Assembly: GCA_941918925.1 (NCBI GenBank)
Contig: OW799237.1
Span: 13,683,201-13,747,200, forward strand
Length of the DNA: 64,000 nucleotides
Source: Phyto melanocephala
Lineage: Eukaryota; Arthropoda; Insecta; Diptera; Rhinophoridae
Reading direction: 5' to 3'
Shown: piece after piece, positions 11,600 through 20,840 of the stretch
Numbering within the stretch: the stretch's first letter is position 1
Layout: the number at the start of each line of letters is the position of its first letter
The notes under the pieces: model-generated
The model's database searches: none
Seen by the model: the letters and a program-made list of their open reading frames with translations, nothing else
Told to the model about the DNA's origin: nothing
Translations under genes and position numbers: made by a program

Positions 11600-12480
11600 G
11601 TAATATTGTTGTATATGGCTATTACAACCTAGAGTCGGTTTGAGCCTGAAACAAAATAGAGCAACAGCTTTTCCTGTCTTTTGCGTGCTGGAGCCAATTG
11701 CAGACACTAACTGCCTGTTCAACGATGTCGAAAGAAAACCCAAGCGAAATTTCATTCGTACAAATACGTTGAAAATAAAAACAAATTTTTAGTTTTTGTT
11801 GTTGTTTTCAATATATTTGTACGAATGAAAATTTCGCTTGGGTTTTCTTTCGTCATCGTTGAACAGGCAGTAAGTGTTTTAAGATCTTGTTTCACCTGGT
11901 CATTCAAACGGGGATTGAAACGCCCTTTTCTCTGTTGCCCACTAGCTGGTTCTACCTTGTAAGACCTATAAACTGGAGCGTCATTACCCATTTGTCAAAC
12001 GTTTCCGAGCCTGCGTACTTCTTGTATCTTGATGCACTTGACTACATCTACGTTGGCGTAAAGCTAATACAGCTCGTGCTTCATTCTGATTCGTAAGCTA
12101 TTATCAACGCGTTTAGGGTTTAGATGAACAATTTGTACAAAGTTATTTTCGTCCATCAATGAAGGGCTTTATTTCTTAATTGCCTACTAAGCCCTAAGTA
12201 ACATCCATTAGTTTTTACTTCGTCCTCATTGACTTTGACTACTTTTCAAGTTTTGCAAAGGCTCTGTTTACTGCTCGCTTGTGGCGACCAATGATGTCGA
12301 TATCGTCAGAATATGCAATTAGCATAAGACTTTACTGTAAACAATGTCGGTAGTTTTTATTTTAGTTTCTTGCAAAATCTTTTCCATTAGAAAATTTAAG
12401 AATTCACACGATAAAGCATCGCCTTGCCTAAAGCTTCTCTTCATATTTAGGGGATCAAATAGGTTTGCTCCTTTTTAAAT
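11600..12480 (-). pseudogene. Non-LTR retrotransposon reverse transcriptase relic (RTE-like), interrupted by a MITE
   Basis: Reading the minus strand gives, in broken frames and in the right order, RQGDALSCEFLNFLMEKIL (region before the catalytic motif), AYSDDIDIIGR at about 12275-12335 (the catalytic Y-x-D-D block, here SDD), VDVVKCIKIQEVRRLG near 12020-12070, and a basic GQQRKGRFNPRLNDQVKQDL tail near 11885-11945. After the inserted MITE, CNWLQHAKDRK follows at about 11670-11705. This order and motif style match the C-terminal half of RTE-like non-LTR reverse transcriptases as I know them; the exact clade is uncertain. Stops and frameshifts lie throughout, so it is dead. It is truncated at its 5' side near 12480. 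Confidence 0.75.
11711..11870. mobile_element. 160-bp palindromic MITE with TAA target duplication
   Basis: Two arms of about 75-80 bp form a near-perfect hairpin with almost no loop: CTGCCTGTTCAACGATG at the left end pairs with CATCGTTGAACAGGCAG at the right. It is flanked by TAA at 11708-11710 and at 11871-11873. Taking the element and one TAA out leaves the host reverse transcriptase relic in frame across the junction (...KTLSVCNW...), which fixes both borders. A 3-bp TAA/TTA duplication is typical of PIF/Harbinger mobilisation, so I infer that superfamily. There is no coding capacity. Confidence 0.85.
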
Positions 12481-12589
12481 TTTTTATAAATGATTAAACG
12501 GGACATGGACATGACGATTTATTTTATAAACAAAAACATTTAAAACTCGTTGTAGAAATCAGTCGTGAGATAAGTAGAAAATATGATAT

Positions 12590-13270
12590 AAGCACATATA
12601 CGATAGCATACTACGGACCAGAATCAGTTAAAACTAAAATACACATGGCCCCAGTACCACCGTTGCCGCTGTAGCCAACTTAGGCGACTTTGTAGTTACG
12701 TAGGCCTCTGAGGATCTAATGGCTGCAACAAGTTGATTCTTACAAAGTTGATCATCTGCGTGGTGTTTGACTTCGTTACACTCTAGTCTAGTTTTAATAG
12801 CTGGGTTGCGATTTGGGATTCCTAGTGTATGATGGTCATCCGATGCGCCGATTTTCCTGTGAATTCTATTCTATAGCTTTCTGGGTAATATCATTTAGTG
12901 GCTTACGGAGAGATCCAGTCTCAATTTTATTTCACTGAGTTAGGTATTGCATTTTAAACTGGGTTAGTATACACGCATGATTACGCCGAGGCATTTTTTA
13001 ACAAATACCTGAAGAGAATCGGTATCGTTCGATGCTATATTTCACGTTTCACAACAGTATAGTAATGTGGATTTCAATCTAGATTTAAAAAATTTTATCA
13101 GGGTACGTTTCGATAAATTGGACAATTTCCAAACAGTGTTAGGAATGGAAAGCGCATTACATGCCTTGTTAATGCTATTGGGAATATCTGCTGATAAGCT
13201 ATCGGATTTGTCGAATACACTGCAAAAGTAAAAAGGACTTACTCTGCCAAGATCAAGTCCTCCCAATATA
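12590..13270 (-). pseudogene. Second non-LTR reverse transcriptase relic (C-terminal half)
   Basis: The minus strand at 13042-13266 reads SINKACNALSIPNTVWKLSN, then RTLIKFFKSRLKSTLLYCCE, then a TGA where the family has W, then DSLQVFVKKCLGVIMRVY. This matches the conserved KS(V/A)LLYGCETW and LQ.F...CLR.I. blocks downstream of the catalytic motif in many insect endonuclease-reverse transcriptases. Similarity fades toward 12600 (HRMTIIH, then GTGGTACTGGGGCC). It is on the same strand as the 11600-12480 relic, but the blocks are out of order for a single element, so I treat it as separate. The nonsense codon at the conserved W and further stops show it is dead. Confidence 0.65.
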
Positions 13271-14934
13271 ATTTAAAAAAAATGAGAAATAATAAGAACT
13301 TTAAACAAAAAGAAAACATAAAACATGACAATACTTGAAGTTACTACCGTAAGTTTGGTTTTTCACCCAGTTTTTGCACTCCGACTAAAACTAATTCATT
13401 TGGATTTGCCATTGCTGTTTTATCATTTATAACAAGGCTATAATAATTTTAAATGATTTAATTTTACTCGGAACTCGAAACACAGGTTATTGTCTTGTTT
13501 TTGGTTGCTCCAAAATATTGTTGTAATTTGTTTGACAACACATTGCCGCTCAAATGACAGCAAATTTATTCCTGAATGAATTTCAGGGCATTCTGTCTCA
13601 GGAGTTTTACACGAACTTCCAGATTTAAAATAAAAAATTTATAGGAATGAATTTAGAATTAATTTTATTAATTCAGATTAAAACATTAAAAAAATTTAAA
13701 ATTTTTTATTATTAAAATAGTCATTCATTACAAAGTAATGCTTTTACGACTAGTGTCACTTCTTGGATTGTTTTGCAATAAAATTCTTTCATACTTCTTC
13801 ATTTTTGTTATTATCATAGAAATAAAATAGCAAATACCTTCATAGGAATCTAGTGGAATTGAAAACTAACCCTGCTCTCTTATGATGAGTCAGCTGGTTG
13901 TGGTTTAATTTTCTCTTTTATAAACATTTATTTTCAAAACTGTTTCCTATTTAAAAAGGATTTTAATGTTGTTCGTTTTGTTACTATTTAGTTTAATATT
14001 TGATTTTGTGATTGTTATAATTTTATTGAAAATTTTCAACAAAATGTTAAAAGTTTTTTGCTGTTCAGTTTGTTGTTGTTTAATTCGTTTTGTTTTGGCA
14101 AAATCATTCATGCAGCATGTAGCATAAATTGTGTGGCATAAATACGTACATACATAAATAAATCTATGCGGTACGTGGTAAATTTAACTTTTTTTGCAGA
14201 CACCACGCGTTCTTTTCTACCATCAGCATTTATTTACTTTTGTTTCTGATGTCGCTGTTATTTCATATAAATTATCCTGTGTTAGTTAGCCTCAGGAGCA
14301 GCTGCGTCTGATGCTGCTGCCTTGCTGCTATATTTGTTTGTATGTAGACATGCTGCATTATTGTAAACTGCTCTTGTTTTTGTTTTTGTTCTTTTTTTTT
14401 TTTTTTTTTGTTAAAACATGCTACTTTTTTGTTTTGCTCAGTCTTCTTAGGGGTAGTTTGGTTGGCTGATTCCCGTTGTTGCTGTTATTATTGTTGTATT
14501 TATTTGCCGAAAATCCTCTTTTTGTTGTTGTAGATGGTGAAATTTTTCTTTGTAGTCTTGATAGTCATCAGCATCAGCATTATTGCCCTCAGCAGCAACA
14601 TCATAACAATCAACCAACAGGGGTGGCAAAATTTCATTCTTTGGTTGTGATTTTATTTGCTGCTGTTGATGCGTTTTCCCATTTGAAATGCTTTTTATTT
14701 TATTTTTTTTGTTAAGAAATTGTCTTATAATTTAATTCTTTTCTATTTTACTTTGGCAAAGTTTCCTTTAAATGTATATTTGAATACAAACGATGTCTGT
14801 AAGATGTTTGTGTTTAAGAAAAAGACGTGTTAACACATTTAAGGCCTACCTAATAGAGCCTTAATGGAACAATAATAAGGATTTTTTCCGGAATATTTCT
14901 CTAAACGAGATTTTTGTCTGCTTAAAATATTGTT
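13271..14934. other. AT-rich DNA, compositionally mixed near 14260-14650
   Basis: Most of this is featureless AT-rich sequence with a T run at 14391-14409. From about 14260 to 14650 the base composition becomes more balanced, with GCTGCT/CTGCTG strings. A minus-strand open frame here (about 14447-14705) could be read as a small coding segment, discussed separately, but nothing proves it. Confidence 0.4.
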
Positions 14935-14947
14935 ATTTAATCTTTGT
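14935..14947. repeat. Target site duplication, left copy
   Basis: ATTTAATCTTTGT occurs here and again directly after the poly(A) tail at 19446-19458, identical over 13 bp. This length is normal for target-primed reverse transcription and it brackets exactly the LINE between the two copies. Confidence 0.85.
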
Positions 14948-14975
14948 GTTTCTCGCGTTGACTCTTCAAGAGTAC

Positions 14976-14982
14976 GGACGTG
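14976..14982 (+). promoter_or_regulatory. Downstream promoter element-like motif of the LINE
   Basis: GGACGTG fits the RGWCGTG downstream promoter consensus known from TATA-less internal promoters of Drosophila jockey-type elements. It lies about 28-29 bases from the first base after the target duplication, the spacing expected if transcription starts at the element's first bases. That spacing also supports the 5' end being complete. There is no TATA box just upstream. Confidence 0.6.
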
Positions 14983-15040
14983 TTCGCTGCGCGAGTGATA
15001 TACATAGTGAAATTTGTAATAAGTTGCAAAATTTGTAATA

Positions 15041-15043
<3 letters not shown>

Positions 15044-15073
<30 letters not shown>
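15044..15073 (+). repeat. A30 tract inside the LINE 5' UTR
   Basis: An uninterrupted run of 30 A followed by TTTTTT lies 15 bases before the ORF1 start codon. It sits inside the element, since the target duplications are outside it. A pure A run here could be an original feature of the family, or the scar of an earlier poly(A)-ended sequence joined to the 5' UTR. Length in the assembly may be inexact because such runs are hard to sequence. Confidence 0.8.
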
Positions 15074-15077
<4 letters not shown>

Positions 15078-15087
15078 TTATTTGTGA

Positions 15088-16614
15088 ATGAGTGAAAACT
15101 CCAAAAATGTAACTGAGCACAGCGGTCGAAATGCTCATATTGTATTAAGCTCCGACAGTGCCTGTTTTGAAAACATTAGAGATCCGGAATTTAATAGAAA
15201 TTATTTAACCGTGAAACCTAAAATTACTCCAGCTATAAAATTAAGTGCTAGTGCGCCAAACTTAAATAAGTGTATTGAGCAAGGTGGAAACTTAGCTAAA
15301 TCTGACTTGAATATACCATTAAGAAGTTCGGAACGTTTGTCCTCATCCCGGTGTTCGCTGTCCAGTGCTGGAGGAGTGACAACTGCTGCAAAAGCCACGC
15401 CAAGTCCAAAAAGCATAATAGTTGCAGTAGAAAAACCCAAAACACAGGTAGGAATGGACCGTTACATTACAGTTTTGAAAAGAGGCAGAAGCCCAAAATC
15501 TGCGGAAATCGCATCAGCTGCAAAAATTACAAAAGACAGTGAAAAACCCAGATCCCAAAATCGTTTTGCTATACTCCAAGAAGAAATTGACGCCCCAAAT
15601 GCATTGCACAAATCTATTAAGCCGCCTCCAATTTATTTAAGAGAAAAGAACTCAAATAATCTAGTTAAGATGTTAATTTCTTTGATTGGAGAAAACTCTT
15701 TTTATGTGACGCCATTGAAACGTGGGAACATCAGCGAGACAAAAATTCAAGTTAATTGTGAAGGCGATTATCGCAAAACAGTTTCCGAGCTGGAGAGGCA
15801 TAAAAAGAACTTTTATACTTACCAACTTAAAAGTGCAAAAGGCCTCCAAGTCGTTATCAAGGGTATCGATTCTGATGTTGATCCTCAGGAGTTAAAACTG
15901 TGTTTAATCAACAAGGGCTTTAATGTCAAAGCGGTATCCAACATTAGGAACAGGGAAAGGATCCCACAACCACTTTTCCGAGTGGAATTGGAGCCTAATG
16001 ACATGAAGCTAAAGAAAAGTGAAACGCACCCCATTTACGAACTAAAATACATCATGCACCGTAGAGTTACTGTGGAAGAGCCACATAAACGAACTGGTCC
16101 GGTACAGTGCTTAAACTGCCAAGAATATGGTCATACCAAAACTTACTGTAAATTGCCTACTGTTTGTGTTGTGTGTGGAGATTTGCATGAGACATCTAAG
16201 TGCAACAAAGCCAGGAACGACCCTAAGGTTAAAAAATGCAGCAATTGCGGTGGTAATCATACTGCCAACTATAGAGGATGCCCTGTTTTTGAGGTCGTCA
16301 AACGTTCTTTGACCAACAAAAGTGTTTCTGTTGCTGGACAGTCACAAAAACCACCTATTACAAATATACCCGTCTTGACACACGCAGCCTCAAATCAAAT
16401 GTCATATGCCTCTATTCTTAAAACTAACCAACCGACAATGCAAAAAGAGATGCCGACCACTGAACAATCAAGTTCCATTTTTAGTCGACTAGAAGGTATG
16501 TTGGAGAAGCTGATCAATTCAATGAATCTTTTTATGACGAATACGACCAGCATGATGCAGGAGATGCAAAAAATGCAGTCCACGCTACTGCAGGCTATAC
16601 TAAATAGGCCATGA
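15088..16614 (+). CDS. ORF1, gag-like nucleic acid-binding protein of the Jockey LINE
   Basis: A 508-residue protein that would bind the element's RNA and form the ribonucleoprotein particle. The N-terminal 240 residues are basic, S/K/P-rich and look disordered. Residues about 250-325 fit the region that precedes zinc knuckles in Jockey gag proteins (PRE_C2HC type). Three knuckles follow: CLNCQEYGHTKTYC at 341-354 (C-x2-C-x4-H-x4-C), CVVCGDLHETSKC at 360-372 and CSNCGGNHTANYRGC at 384-398. The C-terminus (about 455-508) is methionine-rich with heptad-like spacing and may be a coiled coil. The ATG at 15088 is the first in frame after the A tract. The stop codon overlaps the ORF2 start (ATGA). 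No breaks are seen. Confidence 0.93.
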   Translation: MSENSKNVTEHSGRNAHIVLSSDSACFENIRDPEFNRNYLTVKPKITPAIKLSASAPNLNKCIEQGGNLAKSDLNIPLRSSERLSSSRCSLSSAGGVTTAAKATPSPKSIIVAVEKPKTQVGMDRYITVLKRGRSPKSAEIASAAKITKDSEKPRSQNRFAILQEEIDAPNALHKSIKPPPIYLREKNSNNLVKMLISLIGENSFYVTPLKRGNISETKIQVNCEGDYRKTVSELERHKKNFYTYQLKSAKGLQVVIKGIDSDVDPQELKLCLINKGFNVKAVSNIRNRERIPQPLFRVELEPNDMKLKKSETHPIYELKYIMHRRVTVEEPHKRTGPVQCLNCQEYGHTKTYCKLPTVCVVCGDLHETSKCNKARNDPKVKKCSNCGGNHTANYRGCPVFEVVKRSLTNKSVSVAGQSQKPPITNIPVLTHAASNQMSYASILKTNQPTMQKEMPTTEQSSSIFSRLEGMLEKLINSMNLFMTNTTSMMQEMQKMQSTLLQAILNRP

Positions 16615-19256
16615 ACTGTCTAAAAATATGTTTCTGGAACGCAAACGGCATACGCCAACATAAAAACGAACTTGAGTGTTTCCTTGTGAACAACAAAATT
16701 GATATAATGCTGATCTCCGAGACTCACATGACATCAAGAAGTACTTTCAAAATAAATGGATACACTTTTTACGACACCAAGGACCCCAGAGATAGATCTT
16801 GTGGTGGGTCAGCAATCTTGATCAAATCCAGAATAAAACACCATTTATTGGCTGGTCTTTCTGAAAGTCATCTACAGGCAACAAACATCTGTGTAGTTGA
16901 CTTTGGCCAAAATCTAATAATATCGTCAGTGTATTCTCCTCCAAGGTTAGCAATAACGAAAAGTCAATATATAGAGTTTTATAAGTCACTCGGTGCTCGG
17001 TTCATAGCAGCTGGCGATTACAACGCAAAGCATACTTTTTGGGGTTCACGACTTATTAGTCCCAGAGGCCGCAATTTATATGATTCCATTTCTGAATTGA
17101 GACTTAACGTTATTTCAACCGGACAGCCTACTTATTGGCCTACTGATGCTCGTAAAGTCCCTGACCTTATTGATTTCGGCGTTATGAAAGGAATAAACTC
17201 TGAACTTATTGAGGCGGAAGCATCGCTGGAGCTTTCGTCGGATCACTCACCAACCATTGTCACTATCTGCAATCCTCACCAAAGGTTAACGGAGAAACTA
17301 TTTTCCACACGAGTTAATTGGTTAAAATATAAAAAGTACATCAGCACACATTGTACAGAAAATTTGCTTCTAAGAACTACAGCAGACATCGACTCATGTA
17401 TTGGCAACCTCAAAGAGCAAATGAAAAATGCCGCGGAACTTGCTTCCTATACTTTTCGTCAGCCCAGGTACACTCGTATTTATTCTTCAGATGTACAAGA
17501 ACTTTTGTCTGAAAAGAGAAGAGTCAGAAGAGAATGGCAGCAACACAGATCGCCCCAACTTAAAATTACTTTAAGAGAATGTACAAAAAAGCTTAGGAAA
17601 CTGCTAGAATCACAAAGAGAAGCTTCTCTTAATAATTATCTGAAAGGTCTAGATGCAACTACTCAGTCCAATTATTCGTTATGGCGCGCAGCTAGTAAAC
17701 TCAGGGGACCCGTGACCTCAAAACCCCCACTTCGCAATTTAAATGGCAGTTGGGCGAGAAATGACGAAGAAAAATGTAACCTTTTCGCAAGTCATTTAAA
17801 GAATGTATTCACTCCCAATGTAAGTACTGACATCAGTGAACTACCACCTGTTGTTGAAAGACCACCTGTAGAAATAAAATTTCAATACGTAGAGGTTGTT
17901 AAGGCTATTGACAACTTAAATATCAGAAAAGCTCCTGGCATTGACAAAATCAGTAATAAAATGCTTTTGCAGTTGCCTCGCACCGCAAAAAGAATTATTC
18001 TCTTTCTTTTTAACGCTATCGTTCGCCTTGATTACTACCCGTCAGAATGGAAAGTTGCATTGGTCAAGATGATCCCTAAGCCGGGTAAAGATCCCTCAAA
18101 AGTTGAGTCGTATAGGCCAATTAGTCTATTGCCAACAATGTCAAAATTGTTCGAAAAGATGATAATAGCGAAATTGATACCGATATTGAATGTTAACAAC
18201 TGCATTCCAGATCACCAGTTTGGCTTCAGAAAACAACATAGTACTATCGAACAAACTCACCGACTGGTACAAGTTATAAGAAAAGCCTTTGAAGAAAAGA
18301 AGTACTGTTCGGGTCTATTTATTGATGTTTCTCAAGCCTTCGACAAAGTTTGGCATGAAGGCCTCTTACATAAATTGAAGCATAACTTCCCAGTTAATGT
18401 TCTCAATCTTCTACAAACATACACTATCGGTCGCCAGTTTCTTATAAAAGAAGGAGACGTTGTTAGCTGCCCCCAACCAATCCTGGCTGGAGTACCGCAG
18501 GGGAGTATTTTAGGTCCAATGTTATATTTAATATATTCAGCAGACATGCCAACAAGCAGTTTAACCCATACTTCAACATTCGCTGACGACACGGCTTTTC
18601 TCAGCACTCATAAAGATCCAAAAGATGCCTCAAGCCAACTACAGCACCATATAACCGATGTTGAGAAGTGGGCTAAAAAATGGGGAATAAAAATAAATGA
18701 ACTTAAATGTTCACATATAACATTCACTTTACGTCGGGAATCTTGTCCCCCCATTTTTTTTATTAATAACCAGGTGGTGCCACAACACTCTCACGTTAAA
18801 TACCTTGGTATTCACTTGGATCGCCGTCTCACATGGAAAAATCATATAGATGCAAAGTTGACCCAATTGAAATTAAGGACTGCTCAAATACATTGGCTTA
18901 TAGGTCGAAATTCGATATTAAGGCTCGATTGCAAACTTTTGCTCTACAACTCAATTTTGAAGCCAATTTGGTGTTACGGTATTCAATTATGGGGAACTGC
19001 ATCCTCCTCCAACATAGAAAAAATTCAACGACGTCAAAATAAAATACTACGAATGATAACCGTTGCCCCTTGGTACATAAAAAACAGCAATTTACATAAA
19101 GATCTTGATGTTCCGTTGATAAAAAGCGAAATCACTAGACACGTTGGCCGCTACTTAAAAAAGCTGGAAACTCATCCCAACCCACTTGGCCGAAACATCT
19201 TACAATATCGCGGACATGTTCGTTTGAGAAGAAGGGACACCATCTCTCTTAGATGA
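16611..19256 (+). CDS. ORF2, apurinic-like endonuclease and reverse transcriptase of the Jockey LINE
   Basis: An 881-residue protein that would nick target DNA and copy the element's RNA by target-primed reverse transcription. The endonuclease domain (about 1-220) keeps N12 in WNANG, E37 in ISETH, D136 and N138 in GDYNAKH, and D211-H212 in SSDHSP. The reverse transcriptase (about 470-740) has SYRPISLLP, D572 in LFIDVSQAFDKVWH, GVPQGSILGP, and the catalytic FADD with D659 and D660. The tail has EKIQRRQNKILRMI and APWYIKN, typical of the Jockey clade. The length is normal for the family. Its ATG overlaps the ORF1 stop as ATGA, suggesting termination-reinitiation. No stop or frameshift is present, so it is predicted functional. 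Confidence 0.95.
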   Translation: MNCLKICFWNANGIRQHKNELECFLVNNKIDIMLISETHMTSRSTFKINGYTFYDTKDPRDRSCGGSAILIKSRIKHHLLAGLSESHLQATNICVVDFGQNLIISSVYSPPRLAITKSQYIEFYKSLGARFIAAGDYNAKHTFWGSRLISPRGRNLYDSISELRLNVISTGQPTYWPTDARKVPDLIDFGVMKGINSELIEAEASLELSSDHSPTIVTICNPHQRLTEKLFSTRVNWLKYKKYISTHCTENLLLRTTADIDSCIGNLKEQMKNAAELASYTFRQPRYTRIYSSDVQELLSEKRRVRREWQQHRSPQLKITLRECTKKLRKLLESQREASLNNYLKGLDATTQSNYSLWRAASKLRGPVTSKPPLRNLNGSWARNDEEKCNLFASHLKNVFTPNVSTDISELPPVVERPPVEIKFQYVEVVKAIDNLNIRKAPGIDKISNKMLLQLPRTAKRIILFLFNAIVRLDYYPSEWKVALVKMIPKPGKDPSKVESYRPISLLPTMSKLFEKMIIAKLIPILNVNNCIPDHQFGFRKQHSTIEQTHRLVQVIRKAFEEKKYCSGLFIDVSQAFDKVWHEGLLHKLKHNFPVNVLNLLQTYTIGRQFLIKEGDVVSCPQPILAGVPQGSILGPMLYLIYSADMPTSSLTHTSTFADDTAFLSTHKDPKDASSQLQHHITDVEKWAKKWGIKINELKCSHITFTLRRESCPPIFFINNQVVPQHSHVKYLGIHLDRRLTWKNHIDAKLTQLKLRTAQIHWLIGRNSILRLDCKLLLYNSILKPIWCYGIQLWGTASSSNIEKIQRRQNKILRMITVAPWYIKNSNLHKDLDVPLIKSEITRHVGRYLKKLETHPNPLGRNILQYRGHVRLRRRDTISLR

Positions 19257-19411
19257 ACTAAATAATCGCAATCTCTACAATTTATTTTAATTTCGAAAAC
19301 CAGATTTAGTCTGGCATTGGCTGGACTTTCATCTACTAATTATAGATTTAAGATTTGATTACTTATTGTTAGTTCATAAACATATATGAAGATACAATAA
19401 ATATTAGTTTG
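19257..19411 (+). other. LINE 3' UTR with polyadenylation signal
   Basis: A 155-bp untranslated tail follows the ORF2 stop. AATAAA lies at 19396-19401, 10 bases before the A tail, the normal distance for cleavage and polyadenylation. Confidence 0.85.

Positions 19412-19445
<34 letters not shown>
19412..19445 (+). repeat. Poly(A) tail of the LINE
   Basis: About 34 A residues end the element and run directly into the right target duplication ATTTAATCTTTGT (19446-19458). Confidence 0.9.
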
Positions 19446-19449
<4 letters not shown>

Positions 19450-19539
19450 AATCTTTGTATTTACAGAAAACGTTTCTCTAATTCACCATTGAAGAGTATT
19501 TTCGATAAATTTTTATTTAAGGGAAAATTTTAAATTATA

Positions 19540-20345
19540 CCTATTATTGGTTATAACGCTAAAACCGGTCTTTAAAACCTGCCTTTATTATACCATATCA
19601 TTTCGTTAAAACCATTTTAAAACTTTTTTTGATTTAATTTGAAGAAGGTTTTATGAAATACAACCTTCTTTTCGATGTTCTTAATTCAGTGCTACCAAGT
19701 TAAAAAGACTAAAAATAGCTGATAATGTTAGATAGCATCAATAAAAAAATAGTTTAACAAGTAAAATTATTTAAATAAAAAAACAATGAATGAAAAAGCA
19801 ACAAGACCAAAAAAAAGTAACTCTGTAGTTAAAAAATATTCATTTACAGAAAATTAAATAATTTCTATTTAAGAGCACATTGCAAACATGTATTAGTTCT
19901 TCTTCATACAAACAAAAACAGCAGATATACAGTGTGTCAAATAAATATTACAACAAAACCATTTCAAAGTGCTGAAAGAAATACACTTATTTCTACAAAA
20001 TATTGATTTTATTCTCAATAAATTTATTTTTATTTATTTATTTATTCAATTCAGACAATACTTGTGCTAATTCAGACAAAACAGCTATTAATAGTTTTAG
20101 GGCCATTATTACAACTTGACTTTAGTTAAGGTAATATTTTGTGTAGCGGATAAATAGCTTTGCATTATTACAACTTTAATTTTTGCTTGTTATTATTGTT
20201 TATAATAATAAAATTTAATGGATAAAAAAATAATAAAAGAAGGCTTTATAATGCAAAGCCATTCATCTGTCCGCCAAAATCCTGCCTTTAACTAACGGCA
20301 AGTTGTAATAATGGCCCTTAATGTTAAAACCAGGTTTTAACTTTA
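19540..20345 (-). repeat. Dispersed repeat B, copy 1, holding a MITE
   Basis: Reverse-complemented, this stretch aligns with 24590-25060. Shared blocks include TTTTTAACTTGGTAGCACTG, ATGGTTTTAACGAAAT, a TAGAAATAAxTxTATTTCTTT block and TTTTAACATTAA. The similarity is clearly above chance although the copies are diverged and AT-rich. This copy is interrupted by a 218-bp MITE at 20100-20317 that the other copy lacks. I see no coding capacity and cannot name the family. Confidence 0.65.
20100..20317. mobile_element. 218-bp MITE with about 70-bp TIRs and TTA target duplication (PIF/Harbinger-like)
   Basis: The ends begin GGGCCATTATTACAACTTG and its inverse CAAGTTGTAATAATGGCCC, and the inverted similarity continues inward for about 70 bp (both arms carry TTAGTTAA and a GCTTTGCATTAT block). 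It is flanked by TTA on both sides (20097-20099 and 20318-20320). The related repeat at 24590-25060 shows the unoccupied site with a single TTA/TAA, which confirms both borders. A 3-bp TTA/TAA duplication points to PIF/Harbinger mobilisation. There is no ORF. Confidence 0.85.
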
Positions 20346-20580
20346 GGTTTAAAAACACTTTTAACAAACAATTTTTTTTTATAATAAACTTGCTAACAGC
20401 GTTTTGGTTAACATTTCTTATATAGCAATGCATGTTTTAGAACAAAATTTTCTGTTTATAGAAGAGATTGTTAAAAAAAAAATTTTTTTCTCTATAAAAA
20501 TAAATCCCAAAGTGTTAAATACACAAAAATTATTGACATTTGATATTTTTAATTTTTCTTAAAACAAATTTAAAATTTTT
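20346..20580. other. AT-rich intergenic DNA
   Basis: No gene or recognised element. Confidence 0.5.
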
Positions 20581-20582
20581 TG

Positions 20583-20750
20583 CAAGTAAAAGTGCTATAT
20601 TCGGCCGTGCCGAATTTTATATACCCTTTACAACGTGTAGTCATGCAATAACAATTGTTTGTATCATCATTCATCTCATATGAAAGACGTACATACATTG
20701 CAGAATTATAAATTGAGTTTACGTATGTGTTTCCAAAAAAAAAAATTACC
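20583..20750 (+). repeat. Family A interspersed repeat, 5' end fragment
   Basis: It begins with GCAAGTAAAAGTGCTATATT, the palindrome TTCGGCCGTGCCGAA and TATACCCTTTACAACGTG, then the CATTCATCTCATATGAAAGA segment, and stops in A-rich sequence before a second, complete copy starts at 20841. It is therefore a 3'-truncated copy or a partly duplicated one lying in the same orientation. Confidence 0.8.
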
Positions 20751-20840
20751 AAACAAAATAAAAAAATGTATTAAAAACAAGAAAACAACAAAAAAAAATT
20801 AAAAAAAAAATGTTAAAAAATGTTTAAGAAAATTAAAAAA

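Larger units (their letters stand above)
14948..19445 (+). mobile_element. Complete Jockey-clade non-LTR retrotransposon (LINE), 4.5 kb
   Basis: The element has every expected part: a 140-bp 5' UTR with a DPE-like motif, ORF1 with three CCHC zinc knuckles, ORF2 with endonuclease and reverse transcriptase, a 155-bp 3' UTR with AATAAA, a poly(A) tail of about 34 A, and identical 13-bp flanking duplications. Both ORFs are uninterrupted and the target duplication has no mismatch, so the insertion is probably young and the element could be active. ORF2 motifs (WNANG, IDIMLISETH, APWYIKN) resemble Drosophila jockey and its relatives. It inserted into AT-rich DNA without any obvious target preference. 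Confidence 0.95.

Noticed and set aside
15201..15440. Open frames antisense to or in other frames of the LINE (for example 15201-15440, 16127-16312, 16395-16583, 18332-18607, 18833-19042)
   Set aside because: They are shadows of ORF1 and ORF2, whose zinc knuckles and catalytic motifs identify the true frames.
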